Assembly (NCBI GenBank): GCA_039105265.1 | Contig: JAPFFF010000012.1 | Location: forward strand, 4,898,001-4,962,000 | Origin: Tritrichomonas musculus | Taxonomy: Eukaryota > Parabasalia > Tritrichomonadida > Tritrichomonadidae | Length of the DNA stretch: 64,000 nt | Direction: 5' to 3' | Shown: one piece after another, positions 41,564 through 54,500 of the stretch | Position numbering within the stretch: the first letter of the stretch is position 1 | Layout of the letters: each line of letters begins with the position of its first letter | Position numbers and translations under genes: made by a program | The notes under the pieces: model-generated | Database searches by the model: none | Seen by the model: only the letters and a program-made list of their open reading frames with translations | What the model was told of the DNA's origin: nothing

Positions 41564-41877
41564 ATTTTGTTTATTTTATATACATATTCCTTTCACTATT
41601 AAAAATATTTTATCTAATATCTATTTACTTTTAAAATGACTTCTGCAAGCATTCTCAACCATATATAAAACAAACATATAGAACAATAAAACAACATTTT
41701 TTTCATATTTTTTGCTTTATTCTCAAAATTTTCTATAAAAACGCCAAAAACAACTCCTAATCTTATTTATATGATAAAAATAGAACAAAAAAGATAATAA
41801 TTTCTCTTTTTCTCTTTTTTAACTAATACTTATAACGAATAAAATAATTTTTCAAAATTAATAATAATATATTAATA
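41564..41877. other. Convergent 3' spacer between HECT and RCC1 genes
   Basis: Both neighbours end here. The region is AT-rich, with T-runs near 41698 and 41812, and holds no gene. Both 3' ends and polyadenylation sites must fall within about 310 bp. Confidence 0.5.
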
Positions 41878-43200
41878 TTATTTTCCAACTTTTTCTTCTA
41901 ATTCCAAAATTCTTTTTCTCTGGGCTTCTTCATTATCATGAGCTATTTTCAATTCATTCTTTAATTTTTCAATTTCTTCCATAAGTTGCACATTTTTAAT
42001 CTTCATTTTATTCAGCTCCTCCTTCAAAGTAGCGTTGTCAAATTCTTCGCTAGAATTATTGCGGCTGCTCAAAACTGTGCCTCCACTTTTGTAGTCGTTT
42101 TCAGTTAATGGCATATTTGGCATGTTTGGAGGAGGTTGAACATCGATGAAAGCAGCTGAGATTCCAGGCCCAGCGATTGCGAAAGTGACTCCTTTATTTA
42201 AATAAGTTTCAATAGGCTCATAAACGACACCTTTACTTGGTCCGTCGTCCATAAAAAGTTGTCCAAAAGAGTTTCTTCCACAAGAGAGCAAACGTCCATC
42301 ATTTGTTATGAATAAAGAGTGCATGTAACCGGCAAATGCAGATTTAATTTTGTATTTTTTGAGAGTTTCGATCTGTGTAAATTCATCAACAGAGTGCACT
42401 TCAATTCCAAGACCAATTTGACCACTAACATTTGATCCTAAGGCGAAAACGCGGCCATCTTCTGAAACTGCCAAATAATGATCCCACATGGCTGAAACTT
42501 GGACACATTTGACATCTTCTAATTCTTTGACTAAATTAAAGGTAGAATCTATTTTGCCATCGCTTGAAAGGTGACAACTTGATACTCGACCAGATATAGA
42601 TAATGCTAAAATAAAAGTACGGCCACAGGCTACACATGATGCTTTTTCTTTGCCTGGTAAAAATAGTATTGGCGGCGATTCGTTAGGTGAATCAAAAACA
42701 ACTTCTGTAATGACAATAATTGAACCACTTTCATCAATTGCTGCGGCGGTTTCTCGTCCACCGAAAAGCCGTATAGCATTCCAACCCGATAAATTCAGAA
42801 AAAGAGGTTTTCCTTTATTTCTATTCCATTCAACAAAGGCTAGACGTGTATCCCCTTCTGGCTCGTTAGGTTGAACGTGATAAAGTGTATAGCATGATCC
42901 ACATACAACTGAATCAAGCTTGCATAACTTTCCGTCGTCGTCATAGAAATCAAATTTGGTAGTTTCCGGATATTCCTTTTCTTCAAGAGTACCAATTATT
43001 GCAAAACCTCTGTTATCTCCAATAGTATAACCTTGACCATCTTTGGTAATCCATACAGCATGATTTGAATATAATGAAAAAGATATAATTGAATGGACAT
43101 CAACGGTGAAATTAAGTGGTGCTGGTTTACAGGGGTTTGTGTTATATTGATCTCCAACACCTGGATGCAAGTGTTCGTGGAAGCCTATAATTTTGAGCAT
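41878..43200 (-). CDS. RCC1-repeat (beta-propeller) protein with C-terminal coiled coil
   Basis: The protein is about 440 residues. RCC1-type repeats are visible throughout, the clearest being GRVFALGSNVSGQIGLG (about 258-274) and GRLLSCGRNSFGQL (about 307-320), with weaker ones towards the N-terminus (GQGYTIGDNRGFAIIG). The fold is expected to be a seven-bladed propeller, used either for guanine-nucleotide exchange or for protein docking. Residues about 385-440 form a charged coiled coil (ELNKMKIKNVQLMEEIEKLK), suggesting dimerisation. The open frame extends to 43230. The ATG at 43200 (MLKIIGF) is preferred because a TCATA initiator-like motif lies about ten bases upstream of it, inside the longer frame. 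No nuclear signal is evident. True Ran-GEF activity is not implied. Confidence 0.82.
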   Translation of the reverse strand: MLKIIGFHEHLHPGVGDQYNTNPCKPAPLNFTVDVHSIISFSLYSNHAVWITKDGQGYTIGDNRGFAIIGTLEEKEYPETTKFDFYDDDGKLCKLDSVVCGSCYTLYHVQPNEPEGDTRLAFVEWNRNKGKPLFLNLSGWNAIRLFGGRETAAAIDESGSIIVITEVVFDSPNESPPILFLPGKEKASCVACGRTFILALSISGRVSSCHLSSDGKIDSTFNLVKELEDVKCVQVSAMWDHYLAVSEDGRVFALGSNVSGQIGLGIEVHSVDEFTQIETLKKYKIKSAFAGYMHSLFITNDGRLLSCGRNSFGQLFMDDGPSKGVVYEPIETYLNKGVTFAIAGPGISAAFIDVQPPPNMPNMPLTENDYKSGGTVLSSRNNSSEEFDNATLKEELNKMKIKNVQLMEEIEKLKNELKIAHDNEEAQRKRILELEEKVGK

Positions 43201-44047
43201 CTTTATATGATATAAAATTGAAACAACCAAATATAATCTGAATTATAAAATCATTCTCACAAATAAAAATTGTTTAAGATCAGAAAAATCCAGAAACTAT
43301 GCAAAAATTCAATACATTTATTGTTTTCATATAAACCTCCAATTTTTTTTCTTTCTATGAGAAAAATAAGTGTTTTTTAGAATCAAAATAAATTAATAAA
43401 AAATTGAATTAAAGAAAATTTGTTGTAACTTTTCGTAAGCAATAGAAAAATAAACTTTTCAAAAACAAAATGATTTTGTAACCAAATTTTTTAATAAATC
43501 CAATTTTATCTATTCATTTTTATTTTTATATTTTTTTTTTTTTTTTTTTTTTTTCGCAAATGAGAAAAGATCTACTAATAGCCTTATACAAAAAAATGAT
43601 CAAAAATATTTATAAAATGCTTTTAGTAGCTCAGAAGTATTTATATACTAGTCATAGATATTTCATACTTTTTATGACATGTAAATAAAGAATGATGACC
43701 TAATTTTTAATGAATTATTGAAATAATATAAAAAATGATTTGTTTTTAGAAAAATCCTGGCTTTATTCTTTGAAATAAAACATTCATTGAAAATCAAATA
43801 TGCCATATTAGCTGAAATATTGTACATATTTGAAAACAAAAGTTTCATACAAATCAAACAATCAGATATTAATTAACATTGCACTGAAACCAATAATATA
43901 TTCTCAATATAAAACAGATATAATGCAAATTGGCAATATAATTATAATTATATTTTTGAAAAAGAAAAAATATATTATTCGAAAAAATAGGATCATAAAA
44001 ATTTATTATCATGAATAAAAAGAATTTAAATGGAAATAAAATACAAA
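43201..44047. other. AT-rich spacer upstream of the RCC1 gene
   Basis: No gene is seen. A T-run lies near 43532-43554. Short open frames (43672-43857 and 43830-44018) are Ile/Lys/Asn-rich and look like chance. The right edge is the 3' flank of the EF-hand gene. Confidence 0.45.
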
Positions 44048-44677
44048 TTAATTTTTCATTTCATTAAATGCTGGAAGCATTGATAAATCAAATGCAAAAA
44101 CATCCAAAATGCCTGGAGCTTCTTTGACCATTTTTTTAAAATCGACTAATGACATATTTCCTTCCTCATCTCCTGATGAATCACATAACTCAAAGAGTTC
44201 ATCAACTAGATGAATCAAATGTGGCATATCCATATTAATGAAATGATTTCCATCTAATGACATTCCAATTATTTCCAAAATTTCATTTTTTGATATTCCT
44301 CCACTTCCATCTTCATCGTAAGCGTTGAAGCATTTTTGAATTTTAGTTTCGAAATCAGAACCAGGCATAAAAATATTAAGTCCATATACAAATTCACTAA
44401 ATTGAATGTTTCTATCACCATCAACATCAATCATTCTATAGATTTTATCAGCTATTTTGTCATTAGAAAATTTAATATTTTTCTTGAACTCTTCTTCACT
44501 GATAAGACCATCACCACTAATTGAACCACCTATTTTTCTATAGGCTAATAATAATTGTTGTATATCTTTTGGATTAAATTGTGTGTTTTCAATGAACTCA
44601 TTCATTTGCTCATCTGAAATTGGACCATCTTCACGGTTTTCAATTTCATCAGCATATTTTGATTCTTGATTTCCCAT
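44048..44677 (-). CDS. Four-EF-hand calcium sensor, calcineurin B-like, probably N-myristoylated
   Basis: The protein has 209 residues. It starts MGNQES, a good N-myristoylation signal (Gly2, Ser6), as in calcineurin B and NCS proteins. EF-hand 1 (near 60, SISGDGLISEEEF) is degenerate. EF-hand 2 (DVDGDRNIQFSEF, about 88-100) and EF-hand 3 (DEDGSGGISKNEI, about 125-137) are canonical. EF-hand 4 (DSSGDEEGNMSLVDF, about 170-184) carries an insertion in the loop and may bind calcium poorly. The size and order match calcineurin B and CIB/CBL-type regulators. Partners would be a calcineurin A-type phosphatase or a CIPK-like kinase, neither in this window. A TCATT initiator-like motif lies about 20 bases upstream of the ATG. 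Confidence 0.85.
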   Translation of the reverse strand: MGNQESKYADEIENREDGPISDEQMNEFIENTQFNPKDIQQLLLAYRKIGGSISGDGLISEEEFKKNIKFSNDKIADKIYRMIDVDGDRNIQFSEFVYGLNIFMPGSDFETKIQKCFNAYDEDGSGGISKNEILEIIGMSLDGNHFINMDMPHLIHLVDELFELCDSSGDEEGNMSLVDFKKMVKEAPGILDVFAFDLSMLPAFNEMKN

Positions 44678-45546
44678 TATGCAAATAAAAAAAATGAATT
44701 ATTTCATCTCATGATTAAGATTTTACAATAACACTTCACCACATTCAATTACTGGCTACCATTTAAAAATTGAATTTGATTATTTAATTTATTTTTTACA
44801 TTGAATGTAATTGAAATTTTATTATCCATATTTACCAGTATAAAACCAATTTTTCCTCAATATGATAGTTATTAAGAATATTCATTTAATTTTTAAAATT
44901 AGATTAATATAAAATATATTATTTTAGCAAAAAATCATCTAATATATTGTAATAAATTTTTAAATGCTTTTTCAATTTATTTTTTATCTTCTGAATTTTT
45001 TATTACTGTTTGAGGAAGTGAATAAAATATGAAATGCAAAGCCTGGAATTATTTGATATCATGAATTATGGAAATTACATTATAAATTTTATACTTTTTA
45101 TGAAATTATCGGAATATCTCTTTTTCTAATAATAAAATTTAATATATATAATTCTAAAAAGTTGTCATTGGCCATTTAAAATCAAGATAAAACTAAATAT
45201 AACATTTAAAAAAAATATCGTATTTTAAATAACATTTTATCAGAAATATTGAAACGATTGGAATGTAATAATCAAAAGAAATAAACTGACAAATACTTTT
45301 TTTAGTTTTTTTATTAATAACAAAAACAGCAAATTAAACAATTCAATTTAAGATAATTCTCTTCAAGAAAGTGAATCAACAATTCAAAAGTATGTGGAAT
45401 TCAACATTAGAGTAAATTAGCAAAATATCAAAAAGTTACTATTTCAACGTTAGAGTAAATTAATAATATCGTTGTTCACATCAGAGTAATTTTTTTTTTT
45501 TTTAAAGGAGAAAATTGAATTATTTTTAATCGTCCTTAATTCATTC
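44678..45546. other. AT-rich spacer between the EF-hand and giant coiled-coil genes
   Basis: No gene is seen. Near 45400-45492 the phrase CAACATTAGAGTAAATTA recurs two or three times with changes (TCAACGTTAGAGTAAATTA, CACATCAGAGTAATTT) before a T-run. It lies just beyond the giant gene's stop and may belong to its 3' flank. Confidence 0.45.
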
Positions 45547-48500
45547 TTATATTTTATTTTGAGTTGCTTTTTTGAGCTCAGTTATTATTTGATTCAATTT
45601 TTGATTTTGTCTATTCAAATCCTCAAGTTGCTTGGCCAGAACAGAAACTTGTTCTGCCTTTGATCTGATCACATCTTCGTCAGAATTCAACTGCATCAAC
45701 AATTGTTGATTTTTTTCAGACTTTTCTTTGAACTTTTTAATAAGTAAGTTTCTTATTTTCTTTTCTTTCAATAATTTTGCATGAATGTCACGAATCTGAT
45801 TTTCATGATCAGTTTTCAGAGCCGAAATCTCATTTGATTTCTCATTCAATTGAACATTGGCATCACTCAATTGTTTCAATAGCTTTGAAATATGAATCTT
45901 GAATTTGGATTTCATTGTTGTCAAAGTTTTCAATTGCTCTGTCAAAGAATCAACTTTTTCTTGCTTTTCTTTGATTTCCGTTGTTGAAAGCTCGGCCAAC
46001 TTTTGCTCGGCTTCTTCTTTCTCTTTGGCGAGCAACGCACAGCGATCAGAGAGTTCTTTATTCTGTTCATTCAGGTGCAAGTTGCTGCACTCAATTTCTT
46101 TTTCTTTGGCGGTGGCGGTTTCTTTCAATTTTTGAAGGGATTCGATTTGGGCTTTGTTGGCGGAAATTTCAATGCTTTGCTTTTCTATCGTCGACTTCAT
46201 TTCTTCATTTTGCTTGATTAATGAGTCGTGCAATTCCTGCCTGCCATCGCTGTCTTTCTTCAGTTCTTCAATGTGACGCTGTTTGACGCTGATTTCTTCT
46301 TGCTTGTCGTTGTTGTCTTTAACAAGCTCTTCGATCTTGCTTTGTTTCGAGTTGATTTCTTCTTGCTTCGAATCGTTGTCTTTCTTGAGTTCTTCAATGT
46401 GAAGCTGCTTGCTGCTGATTTCTTCTTGCTTGACATTGTTGTCTTTAACAAGTTCTTCAATTTTCTGCTGCTTGCTGCTGATTTCTTCTTGCTTGTCGTT
46501 GTTGTCTTTAACAAGCTCTTCGATCTTGCTTTGTTTCGAGTTGATTTCTTCTTGCTTCGAATCGTTGTCTTTCTTGAGTTCTTCAATTTTCTGCTGCTTG
46601 CGGCTGATTTCGTTTTGCTTTTCATCGTTATCTTTCTTGAGTTCTTCAATATGGCGCTGCTGGCTGTTTATGTCATTCTGCTTGCTTTCATTCTCTTTTC
46701 GAAGTTCATCGATATCATTTTGCTTGTCAGCGGCTTCTTTCTCTAGTGCCGCGATACGCTGCTGCTTGATGGCAATTTCGTTAAGCTTATCAGCTTTGTC
46801 TTTCTCAAGTTCATCAATCACTTGCTGCCGAAAATTAATGTCATTCTGCTTGCTAACAATTTCTTCTTGCTTAGCAACGTTATCTTTCTCGAGTTCATCA
46901 ACCTTATTTTGTTTTTCATTGCTTTCTTTCTCTAGTTCTTCAATTTTACTTTGCTTAGAGTTGATTTCATTTTGCTTTTCATTATTTTCTTTCTCGAGTT
47001 CTTCAATCTTATTTTGCTTGGAATTGACGTCTTCTTGTTTAGTATCGTTGTCTTTCACAAGTTCTTCAATTCTTTGTTGCTTTGAAATAATTTCATTTTG
47101 CTTTTCATTGTTTTCTTTCTCGAGTTCTTCAATGTGCTGATTCTTGGAATTGATATCATTTTGCTTTTCATTGCTGTCTTTTTCTAACTCTTCAATTCTT
47201 TGTTTCTGTGAGTTTATATTTTCTTGCTTTTCATTATTGTCTTTCTCTAGTTCTTCAATTTTACTTTGTTTGGAATTGATTTCATTTTGCTTTTCATCGT
47301 TATCTTTCTCTAACCCTTCAATTCTTTGTTTCTGTGAGTTAATATTTTCTTGCTTTTCATTATTGTCTTTCTCTAGTTCTTCAACTTTACTTTGCTTAGA
47401 GTTGATTTCATTTTGCTTTTCATTATTTTCTTTCTCGAGTTCTTCAATCTTATTTTGCTTGGAATTGACGTCTTCTTGTTTAGCATCATTGTCTTTCACA
47501 AGTTCTTCGATTCTTTGTTGCTTTGAAATGATTTCATTTTGCTTTTCATTGTTGTCTTTCTCTAACTCTTCAATTCTTTGTTTCTGTGAGTTAATATCTT
47601 CTTGCTTGCCATTGTTGTCTTTTTCTAGTTCTTCAATTCTAGCTTGCTTAGCATTGATATCTTCTTGCTTATTACTACTTTCTTTCTCTAGTTCTTCAAT
47701 TCTTTGGAGTTTTCCATTTATCTCATTTTGCTTGAGGTTGTTGTCTTGTTGGAGTTGCTCAATTTGTTGCTGCTTAGAAATGATGTCTTCTTGCTTTTCG
47801 GTGTTTTCTTTCTCGAGCTTTTCAATGATTTGCTTCTTATCATTAATTTCTTCTTGCTTGCTGCAACTATCTTTTTCAAGCTCTTCAATGCGCTGTTGTT
47901 TAGAATTAATGTCTTCTTGCTTTTCATTAGTTTCTTTTTCAAGTTCTTCAATTTTTTGCTGCTTAGCATTGATGTCATTTTGTTTATTATTGATATCTTC
48001 CTGTTTAGCAGAGTTGTCTCGTTCAAGCTCTTCAATTCGTTGCTGCTTGTTGTTGATGCCATTTTGCTTGTCATTTACTTCTTTCTCAAGTTCTTCAATA
48101 TGCTTCTGTTTACAATTGATATCATTTTGTTTATTGTTGATGTCTTCTTGCTTGGCATTGTTGTCTCTTTCGAGTTCTTCAATTCTAGCTTGCTTAGAAT
48201 TGATGTCGTTTTGTTTATTATTAATATCTTCTTGTTTTGCATTGTTATCTCTCTCAAGCTCTTCTATTCTTCCTTGTTTAGCATTGATATCATTTTGTTT
48301 ATTGTTAATGTCTTCTTGTTTGGCATTGTTGTCTCTCTCAAGTTCTTCTATTCTACCTTGTTTAGCATCCAAATCATTCTGCTTGTTGTTGATATCTTCC
48401 TGTTTAGCAGCATTATCCTTCTCAATTTCTTCTATTTGTTGCAGTTTAGCATTAATGTCTTCTTGTTTCAAATTGTTGTCTTTCTTCAATTCTTCGATAT

Positions 48501-51500
48501 ATTGCTGCTTGTTGTTGATGTCATTTTGCTTGCCTTCATTGTCTTTCTCTAATTCCTCAATTCTTTGCTGCTTGGAATTGATATCATTTTGCTTATTGCA
48601 GATGTCTTCTTGCTTGGCGTTGTTGTCTCTTTCCAGTTCTTCAATTCTAGCTTGCTTAGAATTGATGTCGTTTTGTTTATCGTTCGTTTCTCTCTCAAGC
48701 TCTTCAATACGCTGCTGCTTAGAATTAATATCTTCTTGCTTAATTTCATTGTCTTTCTCTAATTCGTCAATTCGCTTTTGATTCATGTTGATTTCATTCT
48801 GCTTGCTATTGATGTCTTCTTGTTTAGAATTGATGTCATTTTGTTTGGCTTCGTTTTCTTTTTCTAGTTCTTCAATTCGTTGCTGCTTAGAATTAATGTC
48901 ATCTTGCATGTTGCTGTTTTCTTTTTCTAGATCATCAATCTTCAATTTCTTCATGTTGATGTCATTTTGCTTATTATTATTGTCTTTCTCGAGCTCTTCA
49001 ATTCTGCCTTGTTTAGCATTGATATCGTTTTGCTTGTCGTTTGATTCTTTTTCGAGTTCTTCAATTCGTTGTTGCTTGCTGTTGATATCGTTCTGCTTAT
49101 CAGAAGTTTCTTTCTCGAGTTCTTCTATTCTGCCTTGTTTAGCATTGATTTCGTTTTGCTTGTTGTTGATGTCTTCTTGTTTAGAATTCCTATCGTTTTC
49201 GAGCTCATCAATCAGCTGCTGTTTGGCATTGATTTCATTTTGTTTTGCTTTATTGTCTTTCTCAAGTTCTTCGATTTGATGCTGTTTACTATTGATATCA
49301 TTTTGCTTATTATTAATGTCTTCTTGTTTAGCAATGTTGTCTTTCTCGAGTTCTTCGATTTTTCCTTGTTTAGCATTGATATCATTTTGCTTGTCACTTG
49401 ATTCCTTTTCAAGTTCTTCAATTCGTTGCTGCTTTGCATTGATATCATTTTGCTTCTCACTTGATTCCTTTTCAAGTTCTTCAATTCGTTGCTGCTTTGC
49501 ATTGATTTCATTTTGCTTGCTGTTGATGTCTTCTTGCTTAGCAGAGTTGTCTTTCTCAAGTTCTTCGATTTTATGTTGCTTACTATTTATATCTTCTTGC
49601 TTGGAATTGTTGTCTTTTTGCAACTCTTCAATATGCTGCTGCTTAGAATCAATGTCGTTTTGTTTAGCTGCATTATTTTTCTCTAATTCTTCGATTCTTT
49701 GCTGCTTATTGTTTATGTCTTCTTGCTTGGCATTTACATCTTTTTCTAATTCGTTAATGAATTTTTGTTTAGATTCAATATCATTTTGTTTTTCATTTGT
49801 TTCTTTCTCAAGATCTTCAATTCTTTGTTGTTTATGCTTAATGTCTTCTTCTTTATTTTTGTTATCTTTTTCAAGCTCCTCAATCTTTTGCTGCTTGATA
49901 TTAATATCATTCTGCTTATTTACAACTTCTTCTTGCTTTTCATTGTTATTATTCTCAAGCTCTTCAATTTTACTTTGCTTATTATTGATTTCTTCTTGCT
50001 TCATTTTATTATCTTTCTCAAGTTCTTCGATTTGCTGATGCTTAGCATTGATATCATTTTGTTTGTCATTGCTTTCTTTTTCAAGTTCTTCTATTCGTTT
50101 CTGCTTATTGCTTATATCTTCTTGCTTTGAATTAGAGTCTCTTTCTAATTCTTCAATCCGTTGCTGCTTGTTGTTAATATCATTCTGCTTATCACTCGTT
50201 TCTTTTTCTAACTCTGAAATTCTTTGCTGTTTGGCATTGATATCATTTTGCTTGTTGTTGATGTCTTCTTGTTTAGCATTGTTGTCTCTCTCGAGTTCTT
50301 CGATTCTTTGCTGTTTAACATTGATGTCATTTTGCTTATCAGAAGTTTCTTTCTCGAGTTCTTCGATTCTGCCTTGCTTTGAATTGATATCATTTTGCTT
50401 GCTGTTAATGTCTTCTTGTTTAGCATTGTTGTCTCTCTCGAGTTCTTCGATTCTTTGCTGTTTAGCATTGATATCATTTTGCTTATCAGAAGTTTCTTTC
50501 TCGAGTTCTTCGATTCTGCCTTGCTTTGAATTGATATCATTTTGCTTGCTTTTAATGTCTTCTTGTTTAGCATTGTTGTCTCTCTCGAGTTCTTCGATTC
50601 TTTGCTTCTTGGTGTTGATGTCATTTTGTTTATTATTAATGTCTTCTTGTTTAGCATTGCTTTCTCTCTCTAATTCATTAATTCGTTGCTGCTTGCCATT
50701 AATGTCATTTTGCTTATTAGAAGTTTCTCTCTCAAGTTCTTCGATTCTGCTTTGTTTAACATTGATATCGTGTTGCTTGTCGTTTGATTCTTTTTCAAGT
50801 TCTTCAATTCGTTGCTGCTTAGCATTGATATCATTTTGTTTACCTTCATTGTCTTTCACAAGTTCTTCGATTCTTTGCTGCTTAGCATTGATGTCACTTT
50901 GTTTGTTATTAATATCTTCTTGCTTAGCATTGTTGTCCTTTTCAAGTTCTTCAATTCTCATTTTTTTGCCGTTTATATCATTCTGCTTATCACTGGTTTC
51001 TTTTTCTAAATCAGAAATTCTTTGCTGTTTATTGTTGATGTCTTCTTGCTTTGCATTGTTGTCTCTTTCTAGTTCTTCAATTCTGCCTTGTTTTGCATTT
51101 ATATCGTTTTGTTTATTATTGATGTCTTCTTGCTTTGCATTGTTGTCTCTTTCTAACTCTTCGATTCGTTGTTGCTTAGCATTAATATCATTTTGCTTAT
51201 CGTTAGTTTCTTTTTCAAGTTCTTCAATTCGTTGTTGTTTAGAATTGATGTCGTTTTGCTTATTGTTGATGTCTTCTTGTTTTGCATTACTGTCTTTTTC
51301 AAGTTCTTCGATTCGTTGTTGTTTTACATTGATATCATTCTGCTTATTGTTGATGTATTCTTGCTTAGAGTTGTTGTCCTTTTCAAGTTCTTCAATTCGG
51401 CACTGCTTGACATTGATGTCATTTTGCTTATCAGCGGTTTCTCTCTCAAGTTCGTCTATTCTATTTTGTTTTGCATTGATATCTTTCTGTTTATTATTGA

Positions 51501-54500
51501 TGTCTTCTTGTTTAGAATTGTTGTCTTTCTCAATCTCATCAATTCTGCTTTGTTTGGCATTGATATCATTTTGCTTGTTGTTGATGTCTTCTTGTTTAGC
51601 ATTGTTGTCTCTCTCGAGTTCTTCGATTCTTTGCTGTTTAGCATTGATATCATTTTGCTTATCAGAAGTTTCTTTCTCGAGTTCTTCGATTCTGCCTTGC
51701 TTTGAATTGATATCATTTTGCTTGTTGTTGATGTCTTCTTGTTTAGCATTGTTGTCTCTCTCTAATTCTTCTATTCTTTGCTGTTTAGCATTGTTGTCTC
51801 TCTCGAGTTCTTCGATTCTTTGCTGTTTAGCATTGATGTCATTTTGCTTATCAGAAGTTTCTTTCTCGAGTTCTTCGATTCTGCCTTGCTTTGAATTGAT
51901 ATCATTTTGCTTGCTTTTAATGTCTTCTTGTTTAGCATTGTTGTCTCTCTCGAGTTCTTCGATTCTTTGCTTCTTGGTGTTGATGTCATTTTGTTTATTA
52001 TTAATGTCTTCTTGTTTAGCATTGCTTTCTCTCTCTAATTCATTAATTCGTTGCTGCTTGCCATTAATGTCATTTTGCTTATTAGAAGTTTCTCTCTCAA
52101 GTTCTTCGATTCTGCTTTGTTTAACATTGATATCGTGTTGCTTGTCGTTTGATTCTTTTTCAAGTTCTTCAATTCGTTGCTGCTTAGCATTGATATCATT
52201 TTGTTTACCTTCATTGTCTTTCACAAGTTCTTCGATTCTTTGCTGCTTAGCATTGATGTCACTTTGTTTGTTATTAATATCTTCTTGCTTAGCATTGTTG
52301 TCCTTTTCAAGTTCTTCAATTCTCATTTTTTTGCCGTTTATATCATTCTGCTTATCACTGGTTTCTTTTTCTAAATCAGAAATTCTTTGCTGTTTATTGT
52401 TGATGTCTTCTTGCTTTGCATTGTTGTCTCTTTCTAGTTCTTCAATTCTGCCTTGTTTTGCATTTATATCGTTTTGTTTATTATTGATGTCTTCTTGCTT
52501 TGCATTGTTGTCTCTTTCTAACTCTTCGATTCGTTGTTGCTTAGCATTAATATCATTTTGCTTATCGTTAGTTTCTTTTTCAAGTTCTTCAATTCGTTGT
52601 TGTTTAGAATTGATGTCGTTTTGCTTATTGTTGATGTCTTCTTGTTTTGCATTACTGTCTTTTTCAAGTTCTTCGATTCGTTGTTGTTTTACATTGATAT
52701 CATTCTGCTTATTGTTGATGTATTCTTGCTTAGAGTTGTTGTCCTTTTCAAGTTCTTCAATTCGGCACTGCTTGACATTGATGTCATTTTGCTTATCAGC
52801 GGTTTCTCTCTCAAGTTCGTCTATTCTATTTTGTTTTGCATTGATATCTTTCTGTTTATTATTGATGTCTTCTTGTTTAGAATTGTTGTCTTTCTCAATC
52901 TCATCAATTCTGCTTTGTTTGGCTTTGATATCATTTTGCTTGTTGTTTATGTCTTCTTGCTTAGCATTATTGTCTCTCTCTAATTCTTCAATTCTTTGCT
53001 GCTTGCAGTTGATATCATTTTGCTTATCAGATGTTTCTTTCTCGAGTTCTTCGATTCTTTGTTGCTTAGCATTTATATCATTTTGCTTATTGATGATGAC
53101 TTCTTGTTTAGCATTGTTGTCCCTCTCGAGTTCTTCGATTCGTTGCTGCTTGATGTTGATGTCATTCTGCTTATCTGATGTTTCTTTCTCCAGTTCTTCG
53201 ATTCGGCCTTGTTTAGCATTGATATCATTTTGCTTGTTGTTGATGTCTTCTTGTTTGGCATTGTTGTCTTTCTCAAGTTCTTCAATTCGTTGTTGTTTGT
53301 TGTTGATGTCTGCTTGTCTTTCATTCGTTTCTTTCTCAAGTTCTGTGATTCTCTCTTTCTGCTTTTCATTTTCCTGCTGCTTTTCACTCAAACTGTTTTC
53401 AAGCTCTTCTTTCTTATTACTGAGTTCTTGAATTTGTTTGTTCTGCTCAGCTTTAAAGTTCTCTTGTTCTAACATTGTATCATTTAATTGGATTTCACGC
53501 GTTTGAACAGTCTGTTTCAGAACAGAGATTTTTTGCTTTTTCTTACCTGCTTTTTGAACAAGTTCATCTATTGATCTTTGCTTGACATTCAATTCGTTTT
53601 GCTTATTGTTAATGTCTTCCTGCTTTGCATTATTGTCTCTTTCAAGCTCTTCAATTCTTTGCTGTTTATCATTGATATCATTTTGTTTGTTGTTGATGTC
53701 TTCTTGTTTGACACTGTTGTCTCTTTCGAGTTCTTCAATTCTCTGTTGCTTGCTGTTGATATCATTTTGTTTATTATTAATGTCTTCCTGCTTTGCATTG
53801 TTGTCTTTCTCTAATTCTTCTATTCTACTTTGTTTAGCATTGATTTCATTTTGCTTATTGTTGATATCGTCTTGTTTGGTGTTGTTTTCTTTTTCAAGTT
53901 CTTCAATTCGTTGCTGCTTGCTGTTGATGTCATTCTGCTTATCAGCAGTTTCTTTCTCGAGTTCTCCAATTCTTTGCTGTTTAGCATTGATGTCGTTTTG
54001 TTTGTTGTTTATATCTTCTTGTTTAGCCTCATTGTCTCTCTCGAGTTCTTCGATTCTTTGTTGTTTGGAGTTGATATCATTTTGTTTATTATTAATGTCT
54101 TCCTGCTTTTCATTGTTGTCTCTCTCTAATTCTTCAATACGTTGTTGCTTTGCATTAATATCATTTTGCTTTTTATTGATATCTTCTTGTTTGGCGTTAT
54201 TGTCTCTTTCAAGCTCCTCAATTCGTTGTTGCTTAGCATTAATGTCATTTTGCTTATTGTTGATATCATCTTGTTTAGCATTACATTCTTTTTCAAGTTC
54301 TTCGATCCGTTGTTGCTTGCCATTTATGTCATTCTGCTTATCAGCAGTTTGTCTCTCAAGTTCTTCAATTCTGTGCTGTTTGGCATTGATCTCATTTTGT
54401 TTGTTATTTATATCTTCTTGCTTTGCATTGTTGTCTCTTTCAAGTTCTTCAATTCGGCTTTGCTTAGCATTAATATCATTTTGCTTATTATTAATGTCTT

